From: SP5GCR1 sp965199685
GTDB lineage: Bacteria > Pseudomonadota > Gammaproteobacteria > Poriferisulfidales > Oxydemutatoraceae
Direction of reading: 5' to 3'
DNA length: 64,000 nt
Assembly: GCA_965199685.1 (NCBI GenBank)
Contig: OZ241323.1
Location: forward strand, 1,550,001-1,614,000
Numbering within the stretch: the stretch's first letter is position 1; the number at the start of each line of letters is the position of its first letter. The notes under the pieces were generated by a model. It made no database searches. It was not told the DNA's origin and saw only the letters and a program-made list of their open reading frames with translations. A program made the translations under genes and the position numbers. Below, piece by piece: positions 1-9,600 of the stretch.

Positions 1-657
1 GTGCTCAGTGATTTTTTCTATCTCAGCAATATAGCGCGCAATATGTAACATATTGGCATAACTCAACGGCACCAATTTAGGTTCGGCACCAGTGCCGGAA
101 GACAAGAAAATAAAGGCAGTATCGTCTGGCATATTGGCGTTGACCGCATCCTTGAAGGCATCCGGATGCGCGGCAGCATATTCGTCACCGCGCGCCCGAA
201 CCTTCTCTACATCTTGCAATAAGTTTTGGTCATAAGATGCTAAGCCGCGAGGGTGGGTATAAAAAATATGCTTTAATTTATGTGATTGCTCCTGAGCGTC
301 AAGCAGGGTGTCAACTTGTTGCTGATCGTGCGCATAAGCATATTGGATATTTAGGTTTGTGATCACATGCACCAAAAGTTTCACTGATGCGTTTGCATTG
401 AGTGGCACCGGAATAGCTCCACACACTTGAAGCGCAGAAGTCATGAACATAACTTCGGGGGTGTTGTCGCTGACCACGATAACTTTGTCCCCCTTCTGCA
501 CACCCATAGCTACCAAGCCACTTGCGATACCTTGTACATGTCGTGCAAAATCACTCCATGTGTAAGTGTTCCACAGACCAAGTCGTTTAACGCGTAGTGC
601 CGGCAAACTTGCATGCATATCGGCTCGTTGCATTAGTAATTGGGGGAAAGTTTCCAT
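1..657 (-). CDS. AMP-dependent synthetase/ligase, N-terminal part, cut by the window edge
   Basis: An open frame of 219 codons runs from an ATG at 657 to base 1 on the minus strand without a stop, so the gene continues outside the window. The visible part reads like the N-terminal half of an ANL-family (acyl-CoA synthetase type) adenylating enzyme. It has the segment GLVAMGVQKGDKVIVVSDN typical of the first Rossmann-like subdomain, then CGAIPVPLNAN. Near residues 194-205 it has a phosphate-binding loop, FLSSGTGAEPKLV, which matches the family's STG-rich A3 motif in variant form. Family members activate a carboxylic acid with ATP and usually pass it to CoA. The substrate cannot be told because the C-terminal half is missing. 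It diverges from mltF across about 180 bp that probably holds both promoters. Confidence 0.8.
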   Translation of the reverse strand, partial: METFPQLLMQRADMHASLPALRVKRLGLWNTYTWSDFARHVQGIASGLVAMGVQKGDKVIVVSDNTPEVMFMTSALQVCGAIPVPLNANASVKLLVHVITNLNIQYAYAHDQQQVDTLLDAQEQSHKLKHIFYTHPRGLASYDQNLLQDVEKVRARGDEYAAAHPDAFKDAVNANMPDDTAFIFLSSGTGAEPKLVPLSYANMLHIARYIAEIEKITEH

Positions 658-840
658 ATCTCGTAAAGCGTTGAAATTATTATCCGATAAACAGCTTATC
701 ATACAAAAAATTAAAACTAAAGCAAGTTTTAGTTCTAAAATTTCCAGAATAAATTTATGCCGTACATGATGTTTCTTAATGTTTAAGTTCTGTCTATACC
801 ATATAATAATGATTAAAATTTATCGTTTATAGTGGTAACT

Positions 841-2331
841 ATGATTCCGATTAGACTTTTAACATATATCGTTATTGTATTCGTACTGGCAGCTTGCGAG
901 GATACCGCAAAAACAGATATGCCAGACATACCAGATATGCCACCTTGGCATCCGGATGCTATAGAAAACCCTGCTACTATCAAAGTCGCTCTCAGAGTAA
1001 ATCCGGTAAGTTACTATTGGTATGACGGCAACGCAACTGGCTTTGATTATCAACTTCTGCAATCTTTTGCAAACCGCACGCAAACAAGAATTGAAATCAT
1101 CCCCGTTTCAACCGCAGCAGAGGCAGTTGACTTACTAAAAAAAGGAAAAGTGAACATGGCTGCAGGCACTTTAGGTGCAACACAGATGTACGAGGAACAC
1201 TTTGAAGTATCAAAACCCTATTACCGAAGCGAGCAATACATGATTTATCGTTATCCCGACACCAAACCGAAGCGTTTCGGAGAAATATCACTACCCGATG
1301 TAGATGTTGGCGCAAATCCCAACCACATAGCGTTATTGGAAAAACTGTCGCAAGAACATAGTGAAAAATCTATAGATACGGACTTGGGCGTCACGCCAGA
1401 CGACACCGACAACAGCCCTTGGTACTTACATCCCGACACGCCTTCTTATGAATTAATAGAAATGGTTAATCTTGGCTTGGTACGCTACGCTCTAGCCGAT
1501 AACCATGAACTCTCGGCAACCCATTTTTTATATCCTTACGTCAAAATTGCTTTTAAGGTATCCGAAGAAGTCCCCATTGTCTGGCTATTCAACCGTGAGC
1601 CTGCACAGGCAAGCTCACCACATCTAGTCTATCTCGCCGATGACTTGTTCTCAGAGATGCAAGAAAGTGGAGAACTTGATCGCATTACGAAGTCGCACCC
1701 GGGACATTTGGAACTACTCCCCTATGCTGATAAATTGACGTTTATAGAGACGGCTTATAGAAAACTTTCCAAACATAGGAGATATTTTCAAATGGCTGCC
1801 GATAGATATCACTTTGATTGGAAATTCTTGGCGGCTGTCGCATATCAGGAGTCGCATTGGGATCCGTTGGCAGTATCTCCTACTGGAGTAAAAGGCATTA
1901 TGATGCTAACCAAAGAAATTGCGCAACAGTACGAAGTGCACGATCGCTCGGATGCTTATCAAAGCATCATGGGAGGAAGCAAACACCTAAACGAACTAAT
2001 AAGCAAAATACCCTCCGAGATACCGACTCCAGATCGCGTATGGATGGCACTCGTTGCTTACCTCGCAGGCTATGGTCACTTGGAAGACGCTTTTAGATTA
2101 ACACGAGAAAGAGGAGCCACTATAAACTCATGGATAGAGATAAGCCACTCCTTAAAGCTCCTGCAAAAACCGGAGTGGTACCTAAAATCAAGGCACGGCA
2201 AACCAAACGACAATGTCGTAATTTATATCAACAACATTCGTAATTACCAGTTTTTGCTGAGCCTGCTAGAAGACGCGATTTCTACCGAAATACCCCAAGA
2301 CGGTCAACCCGAAATCATAACACCTATGTGA
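841..2331 (+). CDS. mltF: Membrane-bound lytic murein transglycosylase F
   Basis: This is a two-domain peptidoglycan lytic transglycosylase. The N-terminus (MIPIRLLTYIVIVF then LAAC) is a lipoprotein signal with Cys as the lipobox residue, so it should be anchored in the outer membrane. Residues about 45-290 form a type-3 solute-binding-like domain (DYQLLQSFANRT, then MAAGTLGATQ). Residues about 310-480 are the SLT catalytic domain, with the catalytic Glu in AYQESHWDPLA followed by SPTGVKGIMMLT, the classic MltF signature. Length is normal for the family. A GTG at 832 is in frame nine bases upstream; I prefer ATG 841 because it opens directly on the signal peptide, but neither has a strong ribosome binding site. 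A perfect TATAAT lies at 802-807, without a convincing -35 box. Confidence 0.93.
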   Translation: MIPIRLLTYIVIVFVLAACEDTAKTDMPDIPDMPPWHPDAIENPATIKVALRVNPVSYYWYDGNATGFDYQLLQSFANRTQTRIEIIPVSTAAEAVDLLKKGKVNMAAGTLGATQMYEEHFEVSKPYYRSEQYMIYRYPDTKPKRFGEISLPDVDVGANPNHIALLEKLSQEHSEKSIDTDLGVTPDDTDNSPWYLHPDTPSYELIEMVNLGLVRYALADNHELSATHFLYPYVKIAFKVSEEVPIVWLFNREPAQASSPHLVYLADDLFSEMQESGELDRITKSHPGHLELLPYADKLTFIETAYRKLSKHRRYFQMAADRYHFDWKFLAAVAYQESHWDPLAVSPTGVKGIMMLTKEIAQQYEVHDRSDAYQSIMGGSKHLNELISKIPSEIPTPDRVWMALVAYLAGYGHLEDAFRLTRERGATINSWIEISHSLKLLQKPEWYLKSRHGKPNDNVVIYINNIRNYQFLLSLLEDAISTEIPQDGQPEIITPM

Positions 2332-2460
2332 GATGTAGGGCTGTTGAAAAAGTACCGCCCGCCCACCCACCCCCTCCTTCGGAGATAGTAGTTTATAATC
2401 GGCAATTAATCCCCAACTCCTTATCAAAATAATGTGCATAGTTCCCACAATAATAAACTC

Positions 2461-3639
2461 ATGGTAAAGAAAATACTCTTATTGTCTTCTCTGCTGGTTT
2501 GTACCTGCGGAGAAGTTTTGGGGCAACCCTATTGCGATCCTAATCATGAGGAGTATCCACTCTATGGTTGTACCTGTGGTGATAAACCCTACTGGTTTGA
2601 TAGTCACTGCTCAGATGTTAGCACTACAGAAAAAAGCTCTAGATGTCTTAATCGCCTTACAGGGATTTATGCAATTCTTGAATGGATTGAAGTCAATTTC
2701 CCTATCTATGGTGAAACTACTACAACCATGTTCTCTCTTGAAGGTGGTGGTGGTGGACATACAGTGTCTCAATTGCGCATATTAAACTCTCTTGTCGATG
2801 GTGAAGTTTTTCAATATATACACACAGCCAGAAGAGATGTATATGACAACCTATACCCTGGGGCTATTGCTACTGTGGCTAATGATAGTAATTTTGAAAA
2901 TTTTATTGCCGAAACTCCACTTGACTTTGATGGCATTAAGGCCGTTGTTGTTACTGCCACAGGAAACGAGAATGTAGATGAAGAAGACAATACACTAAGA
3001 GGTCTTGTAGGAGAAAACCATGACTACAGAAATCTCCCCTATCCTATAGGGGCTGGTGGGTTTGAGTATGTTCGATGGGCATCAAACTGTAGTGAGTTTG
3101 GTGATTGTGGGATATATAGAGTTAATGGACGTTGTCCTGCTGATGCTTTAGGTTTAAGTACTAATAGAGGCTCCAACTTCTGTGGAGATCAAGCGAAAAA
3201 TCTCTGTTTACTTGGTCCCTACCAAGTTCCACAAGGAGCAAGTGAAGGGACTTCACTAGCCACTGCATATATTGGTGGTGTTATATGGGCAGTTGCCTAT
3301 TTTATAAGACACTATCCTGAATATAGGTGGCAAGAACCATTAACAGATCTTCAAGCTGCGGTGACATCAGTTGCTATAGTCAAGAGCTGTACAGTGGATA
3401 TGGGGGACCCCGGTCCTGATCCTGAACATGGTTTAGGAATGCTATCTCTTGAGTGTCTGAACAGATACGATGACGATGGTAATCATATGGGTTTCATAGA
3501 CAATCCCTTGTCTGTGATAAACGAGAATCTATACCTTGAACCTAGTGGAGACTATGTCAGACCTCAATTAGCTGGTGCATCTAATGGAGTTACTATACAA
3601 GTGCAAGTTAGAGTACTTCTTGAGGGACTTCTCAATTAA
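2461..3639 (+). CDS. Exported subtilase-like (S8) protein with incomplete catalytic triad
   Basis: A signal peptide (MVKKILLLSSLLVCTCGEVLG) precedes a Cys-rich stretch (residues about 24-62), then a domain that resembles the C-terminal two thirds of a subtilisin fold. It has VVVTATGNEN, which matches the oxyanion-hole Asn region, and EGTSLATAYIGGVIW, which matches the nucleophile motif GTSxA. A possible His motif is GGGGHTVSQL. I cannot find the usual Asp motif (D-T/S-G) upstream of it, so the protein may be an inactive relative or a strongly diverged protease. It ends with VQVRVLLEGLLN; a similar sequence occurs in two other large exported proteins of this window. The in-frame GTG at 2434 would add nine residues before the signal peptide, so I start at ATG 2461. 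Base composition is more AT-rich than in mltF or acnA, which suggests transfer. A terminator hairpin follows at 3776. Confidence 0.6.
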   Translation: MVKKILLLSSLLVCTCGEVLGQPYCDPNHEEYPLYGCTCGDKPYWFDSHCSDVSTTEKSSRCLNRLTGIYAILEWIEVNFPIYGETTTTMFSLEGGGGGHTVSQLRILNSLVDGEVFQYIHTARRDVYDNLYPGAIATVANDSNFENFIAETPLDFDGIKAVVVTATGNENVDEEDNTLRGLVGENHDYRNLPYPIGAGGFEYVRWASNCSEFGDCGIYRVNGRCPADALGLSTNRGSNFCGDQAKNLCLLGPYQVPQGASEGTSLATAYIGGVIWAVAYFIRHYPEYRWQEPLTDLQAAVTSVAIVKSCTVDMGDPGPDPEHGLGMLSLECLNRYDDDGNHMGFIDNPLSVINENLYLEPSGDYVRPQLAGASNGVTIQVQVRVLLEGLLN

Positions 3640-3642
3640 ACT

Positions 3643-3700
3643 AACCGCTTGCGCCACCAAATTATGAAAACCACCGTAGGGGTAGATATTGCCGTTCGTC
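3643..3700. repeat. Fragment of the dispersed CGCTTGCGCCA repeat
   Basis: Contains AACCGCTTGCGCCACC followed by the AAATTATG and ACCACCGTAGGGG boxes seen in the larger repeat clusters of this window. Both ends are missing, so it is a relic. Confidence 0.6.
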
Positions 3701-3775
3701 GGTTTTTAGCTACCGTTGGTCAATTTGCCGAATCGTGCTATTAGACACTGAATCATAATGATTTTCCTGTAGCAG

Positions 3776-3803
3776 CATCTTGCTTTAGCAAGATGTTTAT
3801 TTA
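3776..3803 (+). terminator. Probable intrinsic terminator after the subtilase-like gene
   Basis: A perfect 8-bp stem CATCTTGC / GCAAGATG with a TTTA loop is followed by TTTATTTATAA. It lies 137 bases after the stop of the subtilase-like gene and just before the ribosome binding site of the next small gene, so it may separate the two transcripts. Confidence 0.6.
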
Positions 3804-3826
3804 TAATCTAACCTTAGGAGAAAGAA

Positions 3827-4069
3827 ATGAATATAACCAACGAAAAACTATACGAAATGATATTGGAGTTTAAGGCTGAAGTAAAATCCGACATGTCGGA
3901 CTTTAAGGCTGAGGTAAGATCCGAGATAGCGGAAATAAAAGCTGCCCAATCGGAACTTCGCGCAGACATTAGTAAATGGGGAGTTGCATTATTCATCGGG
4001 AGCATCGTCGCAATGACCTCAATCATCGGCGTGTTCTTGGCAAGTGTTGTGTTGACAATCGCGCAGTAG
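3827..4069 (+). CDS. Small coiled-coil protein with C-terminal membrane segment (DUF1640-like)
   Basis: Eighty residues. Residues 1-50 are a charged helix with an 11-residue periodicity (FKAEVKSDMSD, FKAEVRSEIAE), typical of a coiled coil. Residues about 52-78 form one hydrophobic transmembrane segment. A good ribosome binding site, AGGAGA, lies about 8 bases before the ATG. The architecture matches small DUF1640/CCDC90-type proteins and three other small genes in this window (20057, 26890, 58029), though this copy lacks their shared N-terminal YNTLRKI segment. The function of such proteins is unknown. A complete repeat element follows directly after the stop. Confidence 0.6.
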   Translation: MNITNEKLYEMILEFKAEVKSDMSDFKAEVRSEIAEIKAAQSELRADISKWGVALFIGSIVAMTSIIGVFLASVVLTIAQ

Positions 4070-4076
4070 AACCTTA

Positions 4077-4177
4077 GGACTGTTGAAGAAGTGCTGTCAT
4101 CGCACAAACCCAACCGCCTGCGCCATCAAATTTATGATAGCCTCCCCTACGGTTCAAGGATACTTTTTCAACAGTCC
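4077..4177. mobile_element. Complete short MITE-like element with 16-bp inverted ends
   Basis: The left end GGACTGTTGAAGAAGT and the right end ACTTTTTCAACAGTCC are inverted repeats with one mismatch and enclose 69 bp. The inside carries the CGCCTGCGCCATC box and a CCTCCCCTACGG box found all over this window. There is no coding capacity, so any mobility would need a transposase acting in trans. It is the clearest complete small copy of this repeat family here. Confidence 0.7.
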
Positions 4178-4275
4178 CACATGCCCTCCCTAAAGTATTG
4201 TTAAACGCATGCATTACATAATGCATAGGCCTGCCACCCCTCCACAGGAGGGGAATTGCTTGGTGCGGATACGGT
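4178..4275. repeat. Remnant of the dispersed repeat family
   Basis: Holds ATGCCCTCCCTAAAGTA, the ATGCATTACATAATGCATAGG box and the palindrome CCCCTCCACAGGAGGGG. All three are modules of the larger repeat clusters, here in truncated form next to the 3' end of tadA. Confidence 0.6.
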
Positions 4276-4287
4276 ACAACTACTCCG

Positions 4288-4752
4288 TCATGCCTCGTCT
4301 GCTGCCCCACGTCTACGCTTAAAGAAGTCAATCAGTAATATGCTACAACGCTCTTCCAGCACGCCGCTTGTGACTTCAAAGTGATGATTGAAGTTAAAGA
4401 TTTTTCTAAGGTCTACAGCACCACCTACGGAACCCTGTTTAGGATCGCTCGCACCGAATACCAATCGTTCTATGCGAGCATGAACCATTGCGGTAAAACA
4501 CATTGCACAAGGTTCCAGCGTTACATAGAGTGTCGTATTGGGCAGGCGATAGTTTGATAGATGTAAGGCAGCCGCACGCAACACAAGCATTTCTGCATGT
4601 GCCGATGGGTCGTTCATTGCAATTGGGCTGTTATGGCATCTCGCCAGTACTTCGTCGCCTCGCACCAACACCGCACCAACGGGAACTTCGTCTTTACTTT
4701 GCGCAATAACAGCTTGCTCTAAGGCTAGCTCCATAAAAGCAATATCACTCAT
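4288..4752 (-). CDS. tadA: tRNA-specific adenosine deaminase
   Basis: Converts adenosine to inosine at the wobble position (A34) of tRNA-Arg(ACG). The 154-residue protein has the cytidine-deaminase-like zinc site: HAEMLVL (His ligand and catalytic Glu, residues about 52-54) and PCAMC (two Cys ligands, residues about 82-85), followed by the family segment VFGASDPKQGSVGG. Length is normal. The gene is codirectional with the RNase R-like gene upstream and could share its transcript, with about 40 bp between them. Its 3' end lies against a repeat remnant, but the C-terminus looks intact. Confidence 0.93.
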   Translation of the reverse strand: MSDIAFMELALEQAVIAQSKDEVPVGAVLVRGDEVLARCHNSPIAMNDPSAHAEMLVLRAAALHLSNYRLPNTTLYVTLEPCAMCFTAMVHARIERLVFGASDPKQGSVGGAVDLRKIFNFNHHFEVTSGVLEERCSILLIDFFKRRRGAADEA

Positions 4753-4793
4753 CGCATGCCGACATTTTATACGCTTGTCTTTAGATCACGAGC

Positions 4794-6296
4794 TTAGGAA
4801 TTAGCCGGAACCAGATCTATTTTGCGTTCATCCGCGCGAACGGATTTAATTGAAACATTTAGCACATCGCCTATTTTATAGGTATTGCCGTTGCGCACAC
4901 CTTTTAGATAGCGGCGTATATCGTTGAATTGATAATAATCATCTCCCAAATATTTTATATGTAACAAACCGCTGGTTTGTAGACTGGTTAATTCAATAAA
5001 TAAGCCGAAAGACGTAACCGTGGTAACAACGCCGCGATATACTTGACCCACTTTGGTTCTCGCCAGTTGACATAAAAAATACTGCTCTATATCCCATACC
5101 GTCTCATCGGAGCGTCGTTCAGTCATTGAGCAATGCTGACCTTGAGACTTAAGTTCACCTTCGTCGTAGCAATGACCACTTGTTGATTCCAATGTCGTGT
5201 GTATTGCGCGGTGTACCGATAAATCCGGGTAGCGTCGTATTGGTGAAGTGAAATGCGTGTAATACTTCAAAGCTAATCCGAAATGTCCTTTCTTTGAAGG
5301 TGCATAGATTGCGCGTTGCAACGAAGATAAAATCATCGTATGTATAATTTGTCTGCTTTCGTGTGCGGAAGTTTGTTCGATTAAACGCGCAAGGTCAGTC
5401 ACCTTAGTACCTTTCAAATAGAGGCCTGATGCGCGCAAAAAATCATCCAACGCAGGCAGAGCCTCACGCTTGATGCCTTCGTGTACTCGGCTCAAGAAAC
5501 ATAGGTTTTGCGATAACAAATAACGCGCTGCTGCAACATTCGCACAAATCATGAACTCCTCTATCATACGGTGCGCCTCGTTTCTCCTCAGTAGCATTAC
5601 CGACTTGATCCGCCAACCTTTGTCAAAACACAAATGCCTTTTCGGAATATCCAAATCCAATGCTCCTCGTGCTTCACGCGACTTCCTGAGCAATCTATAG
5701 AGCTTTTCAGCCACTCGTAGCATTGCCGGCACCTCAGTAGGACAACAGACTATCGGCGAACCCTCATCAAAGAAAGTTTGTACCTGTTGATAAGTCAGTC
5801 GGCAGTGTGAATTGATTATAGCCTTGCTGAAACGATAATCTGCTATTTGCATTTGTGCATCAAAAACCATACGACAAGCGATCACTGGACGATCTTGCTT
5901 GGGTAGCAAAGAACACAAATCGTTTGACAACAGCGGCGGCAACATCGGCAATACACGATCCGGCAGGTAGGTTGAATTACCTCGTTTGAATGCTTCTTGA
6001 TCGAGCATAGAACCGGCCCGTACATAACTTGCAACATCGGCAATCGCAACCCATAAGATGATGCCTTCTTCGCTCTCTTCGCAACAAATCGCGTCATCAA
6101 AATCTTTGGCATCTGAACCGTCTACGGTAACAAAAGGTAATTTCCTTAGATCTGTTCTATCCGCTTCGGTAGCAATATCAGTGGCTTGCTGCATACATTG
6201 ATTTAGCTCGGCATTCACATCATTGTGCCAATCTTCTGCCAAACCCATGCGGCGTATTACCCTATCAATCTCCGAACCACTATTAGACTGTGACAT
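4794..6296 (-). CDS. RNB-domain exoribonuclease, short RNase R-like form
   Basis: A 3'-5' exoribonuclease of the RNase II/R family. The catalytic RNB domain starts near residue 40 with LPFVTVDGSDAKDFDDAI, whose Asp residues bind the metal ions. It continues with TYLPDRVLPMLP, then FTSPIRRYPDLSVHRAI, and ends with an S1 RNA-binding domain (VYRGVVTTVTSFGLFIEL). I start at ATG 6296 (MSQSNSGSEIDRVIRRMG); the longer frame to 6386 adds a segment unlike the family. At about 500 residues it is clearly shorter than full RNase R (about 800): the N-terminal helix-turn-helix and both cold-shock OB folds are absent, yet the linker helix before the RNB domain is kept. It could be a natural short form or a 5'-truncated gene. 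Confidence 0.85.
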   Translation of the reverse strand: MSQSNSGSEIDRVIRRMGLAEDWHNDVNAELNQCMQQATDIATEADRTDLRKLPFVTVDGSDAKDFDDAICCEESEEGIILWVAIADVASYVRAGSMLDQEAFKRGNSTYLPDRVLPMLPPLLSNDLCSLLPKQDRPVIACRMVFDAQMQIADYRFSKAIINSHCRLTYQQVQTFFDEGSPIVCCPTEVPAMLRVAEKLYRLLRKSREARGALDLDIPKRHLCFDKGWRIKSVMLLRRNEAHRMIEEFMICANVAAARYLLSQNLCFLSRVHEGIKREALPALDDFLRASGLYLKGTKVTDLARLIEQTSAHESRQIIHTMILSSLQRAIYAPSKKGHFGLALKYYTHFTSPIRRYPDLSVHRAIHTTLESTSGHCYDEGELKSQGQHCSMTERRSDETVWDIEQYFLCQLARTKVGQVYRGVVTTVTSFGLFIELTSLQTSGLLHIKYLGDDYYQFNDIRRYLKGVRNGNTYKIGDVLNVSIKSVRADERKIDLVPANS

Positions 6297-6490
6297 TGTT
6301 TTTTTATAATGAATAGTTGAAAATATATCGTTTGCTGGGAAATAAATCGTCTGCCATCTGAGGTATCCTTCGTGCGATTTTAACATGGCACAACATACGC
6401 TTCATATATTGAATCTGCTATACTAGAAATTCTTTGATATGTAGCAGAAATTAGAAGGGCATGAGCCTGCTGAATAATGCCAGATACATA

Positions 6491-6580
6491 TTAGTTGATT
6501 TGCAGTATAATAGGACTTAATCTCTTGATATGAACATCCACGGTTCGCATAGTATATTGGTTAATTTGCAGTATAATAAG
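6491..6580 (+). promoter_or_regulatory. Duplicated TATAAT-bearing block upstream of the GLUG protein
   Basis: Two near-identical blocks, TTGATTTGCAGTATAATAGG and TTAATTTGCAGTATAATAAG, lie 66 bp apart, each with a perfect -10 hexamer (6506-6511 and 6572-6577). Neither has a good -35 hexamer at 16-18 bp, so activator-dependent tandem promoters are one reading; a simple duplication is another. They are the best promoter candidates for the gene at 6655. Confidence 0.35.
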
Positions 6581-6654
6581 GCTAGAAATATGTTGATGGC
6601 GTATGGTGAACCCTACATTTTAGGAGACCATAAAGAAAAAACAGTTTATAAAGT

Positions 6655-9600
6655 ATGAGAATTAACCCTTTCTATCTAATAAAGTTCTTGTTAGTGGCAG
6701 CCGTGCTATGCTCGCCGGCAATGGCACAAACTGAACAACCTACACGATGTATGCGTAGCAATATAGATCAAGACAAAGACGGCTTGATCGAAATCTGCAA
6801 CTTAAATCAATTAAATGAAATCCGTTTTAACTTGGACGGTGCGGCGTATACCCCAGAGGGGAGAACAGTAAAAATAACAAACGGCTGCCCAACAACTGGT
6901 TCAATAATTGGTTGTATAGGTTACGAGTTAACAAGAGATTTGGATTTCAGAGAAAGATCCGACTACCGCGATACTGGGGAATTTAGAAGAATAGGAAGAA
7001 TATGGAGAGACGGAGGATGGCAACCGATAGGCGGTATTAATGTTAGAGACTCAGGGAGAGAAATACTAAGAGGATTCAGCGGTGTGTTTGAAGGCAACGG
7101 CTATACTATCTCCAACCTACTTATCAACCTAGAAAACGAAAACATCGCAAATAGGGACGCGACCGGATGGGGGCTAAGAGGTGTGGGTTTATTTGGCTTT
7201 ACCACACAAACTGCCGTGATTAGAAATATCGGTTTACTAAATCTAAAAATTCAGAAAAACAATTCGCCTCAGGCGAGGCCGGACAATCCAGTAGATAACA
7301 TCTACTACCTCAAGGGTGTAGGCGGATTAGTCGGCATAAACGGCGGCAAAATCATAAACAGCTATGTATCAGGAGAAATAGACGGAGGCATCTTCGATGC
7401 TAACTTTGAACCAAACAATAAGCAAGGAAGGGATAAAGTCGGTGGTTTGGTTGGCACCAATCTCAGCGAAATTGTTAATAGTTATGCAATCGCCACCGTC
7501 AGAGGAAGCAATATAGTAGGTGGATTAGTTGGCGAAAACTGTTTTAATCGCACGAGAACACTCTCTGTTATTCTCCCGACAACACCCCCACAAACCGTTG
7601 AAAGATTTTTTAGTTTTCATCCAGGATGTCCAGCGAATAGTACTGGCGAAATCATTAACAGCTATGCACGCGGTATAGTCCAAGCCTTAGGGAATGGCGG
7701 TGGGCTGGTCGGTGCAAATAGATCTAGGATCACCAATAGTTATGCAGACTCTGATAGCATTGCGCGTGTTGTACCTATTGTTGATGATAACCTATTGCGG
7801 ATTGATTTCGGTGGTTTGGTCGCCGTCAATGATCGTAGCCAAGAGAATACAGCTGCGCTTATCAATCAGCCTGTACCGATAATCACTGCGAGCTATTGGC
7901 AAAACGATGGTTCCTCACTCAACGATATAGGCAGGGTGGGCAGTCAAAGATCAGCACTTTCATACACTGCAGGACGGTCGGCTTCCGACCTTAAACTCCC
8001 CGACGATGCAACCGGGATATATAGCAGTTGGAATGTTGCCGATTGGGATTTCGGCACAACTGAGCAATATCCGGTTCTCAAATATGCGACCGATGAAGAC
8101 CCGTCAACATGTGGCAAACAGCCGCGCCGCAAAGATACCGATCCACCCGAGTGTGGTTCGTTGTTACCCAACCAAGGCACTGGTCTCAGAGATCTAGATA
8201 TTGCAGGTGCAGAATGGACACCGGACTTTAGTTCCGACCAAACCGACTACACCGTATCCATTGACAATAGCTTCCAGGACATCAGCTTAAGGTTAAACGC
8301 CTACAACCCTGAAGCAAACATTACAATTGAAGATATAGGCACAGCAATCGGCAGTACGGAAACCACAATCCTGCTATCGCAGAGTACCACCTTAACTGTT
8401 ACGGTTAGCGATGGCGATACTGATTTTAATTATAATGTGCGTATTGAGAAGCAATCTTTCGTGCTACTAGAGAGGGAAATTGAACTTCAACCCGAAAATG
8501 ATATAAGCATAAACGCAGACGGCACGGTCAATGAGAATAGTGAAATCACCCTATCGGTTGTCGCTGATGGAAATTATGACTACAGATGGGAGCAGTCTCC
8601 TATGTGGAATCAGTCGCAGTCACCATATCCGAATGCCCCTTCAATAAGTACTTTTATACCCCTAGACTTTGTAGACGGTGACAGTGCATCAACAACCCGT
8701 AGCGTTATATTCACGCTCACTGTATCCGACGGCTCCGACAGCCTCACCTTGAGTAGAACGCTAATCGTTAGGAATGTACCCAACGAAACTATAGGACCAC
8801 TTCGAGTAGATATAGACGCAGACAATGACGGCCTGATAGAGATTTACCACTTGGAGGATTTAGATGCAATTCGTTATCAAATGGATGGAACAGGCTATAG
8901 AGCCAACGCAACTGCTGCAAGAATCACCACTGGCTGTCCGAACACCGGCTGTAATGGTTATGAGTTGGCTAGAAATTTGGATTTTGAAGACGACGCAAGT
9001 TATTTCAGAAGATCCAACAAAGCACTATGGACGGTTGAGAATAGTGATGACGATAGAGGCTGGCTACCGATCGGAGACAGTCCAAATGCAGGTCGTTTTT
9101 TTAACAGCACATTTGAAGGCAACGGCTATACCATTTCCAATCTGCAAATCAATAGAACTGCCTCTGATAATGTAGGACTGTTCGGTTTAGCGCTACAAGA
9201 CATTAATACACCTATAAAAAATCTCGGTTTGCGAGATATCAACATCAGAGGAAGAGAATCTGTCGGAGGATTAGTTGGTGATTGTACCTCATGCCTTATC
9301 GTTAATAGTTATGCCACCGGCACTGTTAACGGACATTCACACTTGGGTGGACTAATTGGTAGGACTAGAACAACGACTGTCGCCAACAGTCATGCAATGG
9401 TTAATGTTAGTGGATCAAATGATGCCGGAGGTTTTGTTGGAGGTTTGATTGGTCGTTGTAATCAAAGCGATATCAGCAACAGCTATGCGAGCGGGAATGT
9501 TAGCGGGAATGTTAGCGTAGGCGGATTAGTCGGCTATTTTTTCTCCAGCTCGCAATTTGGAAAAATCGACAACAGTTATGCAAGCGGTCAAGTCACAGGG

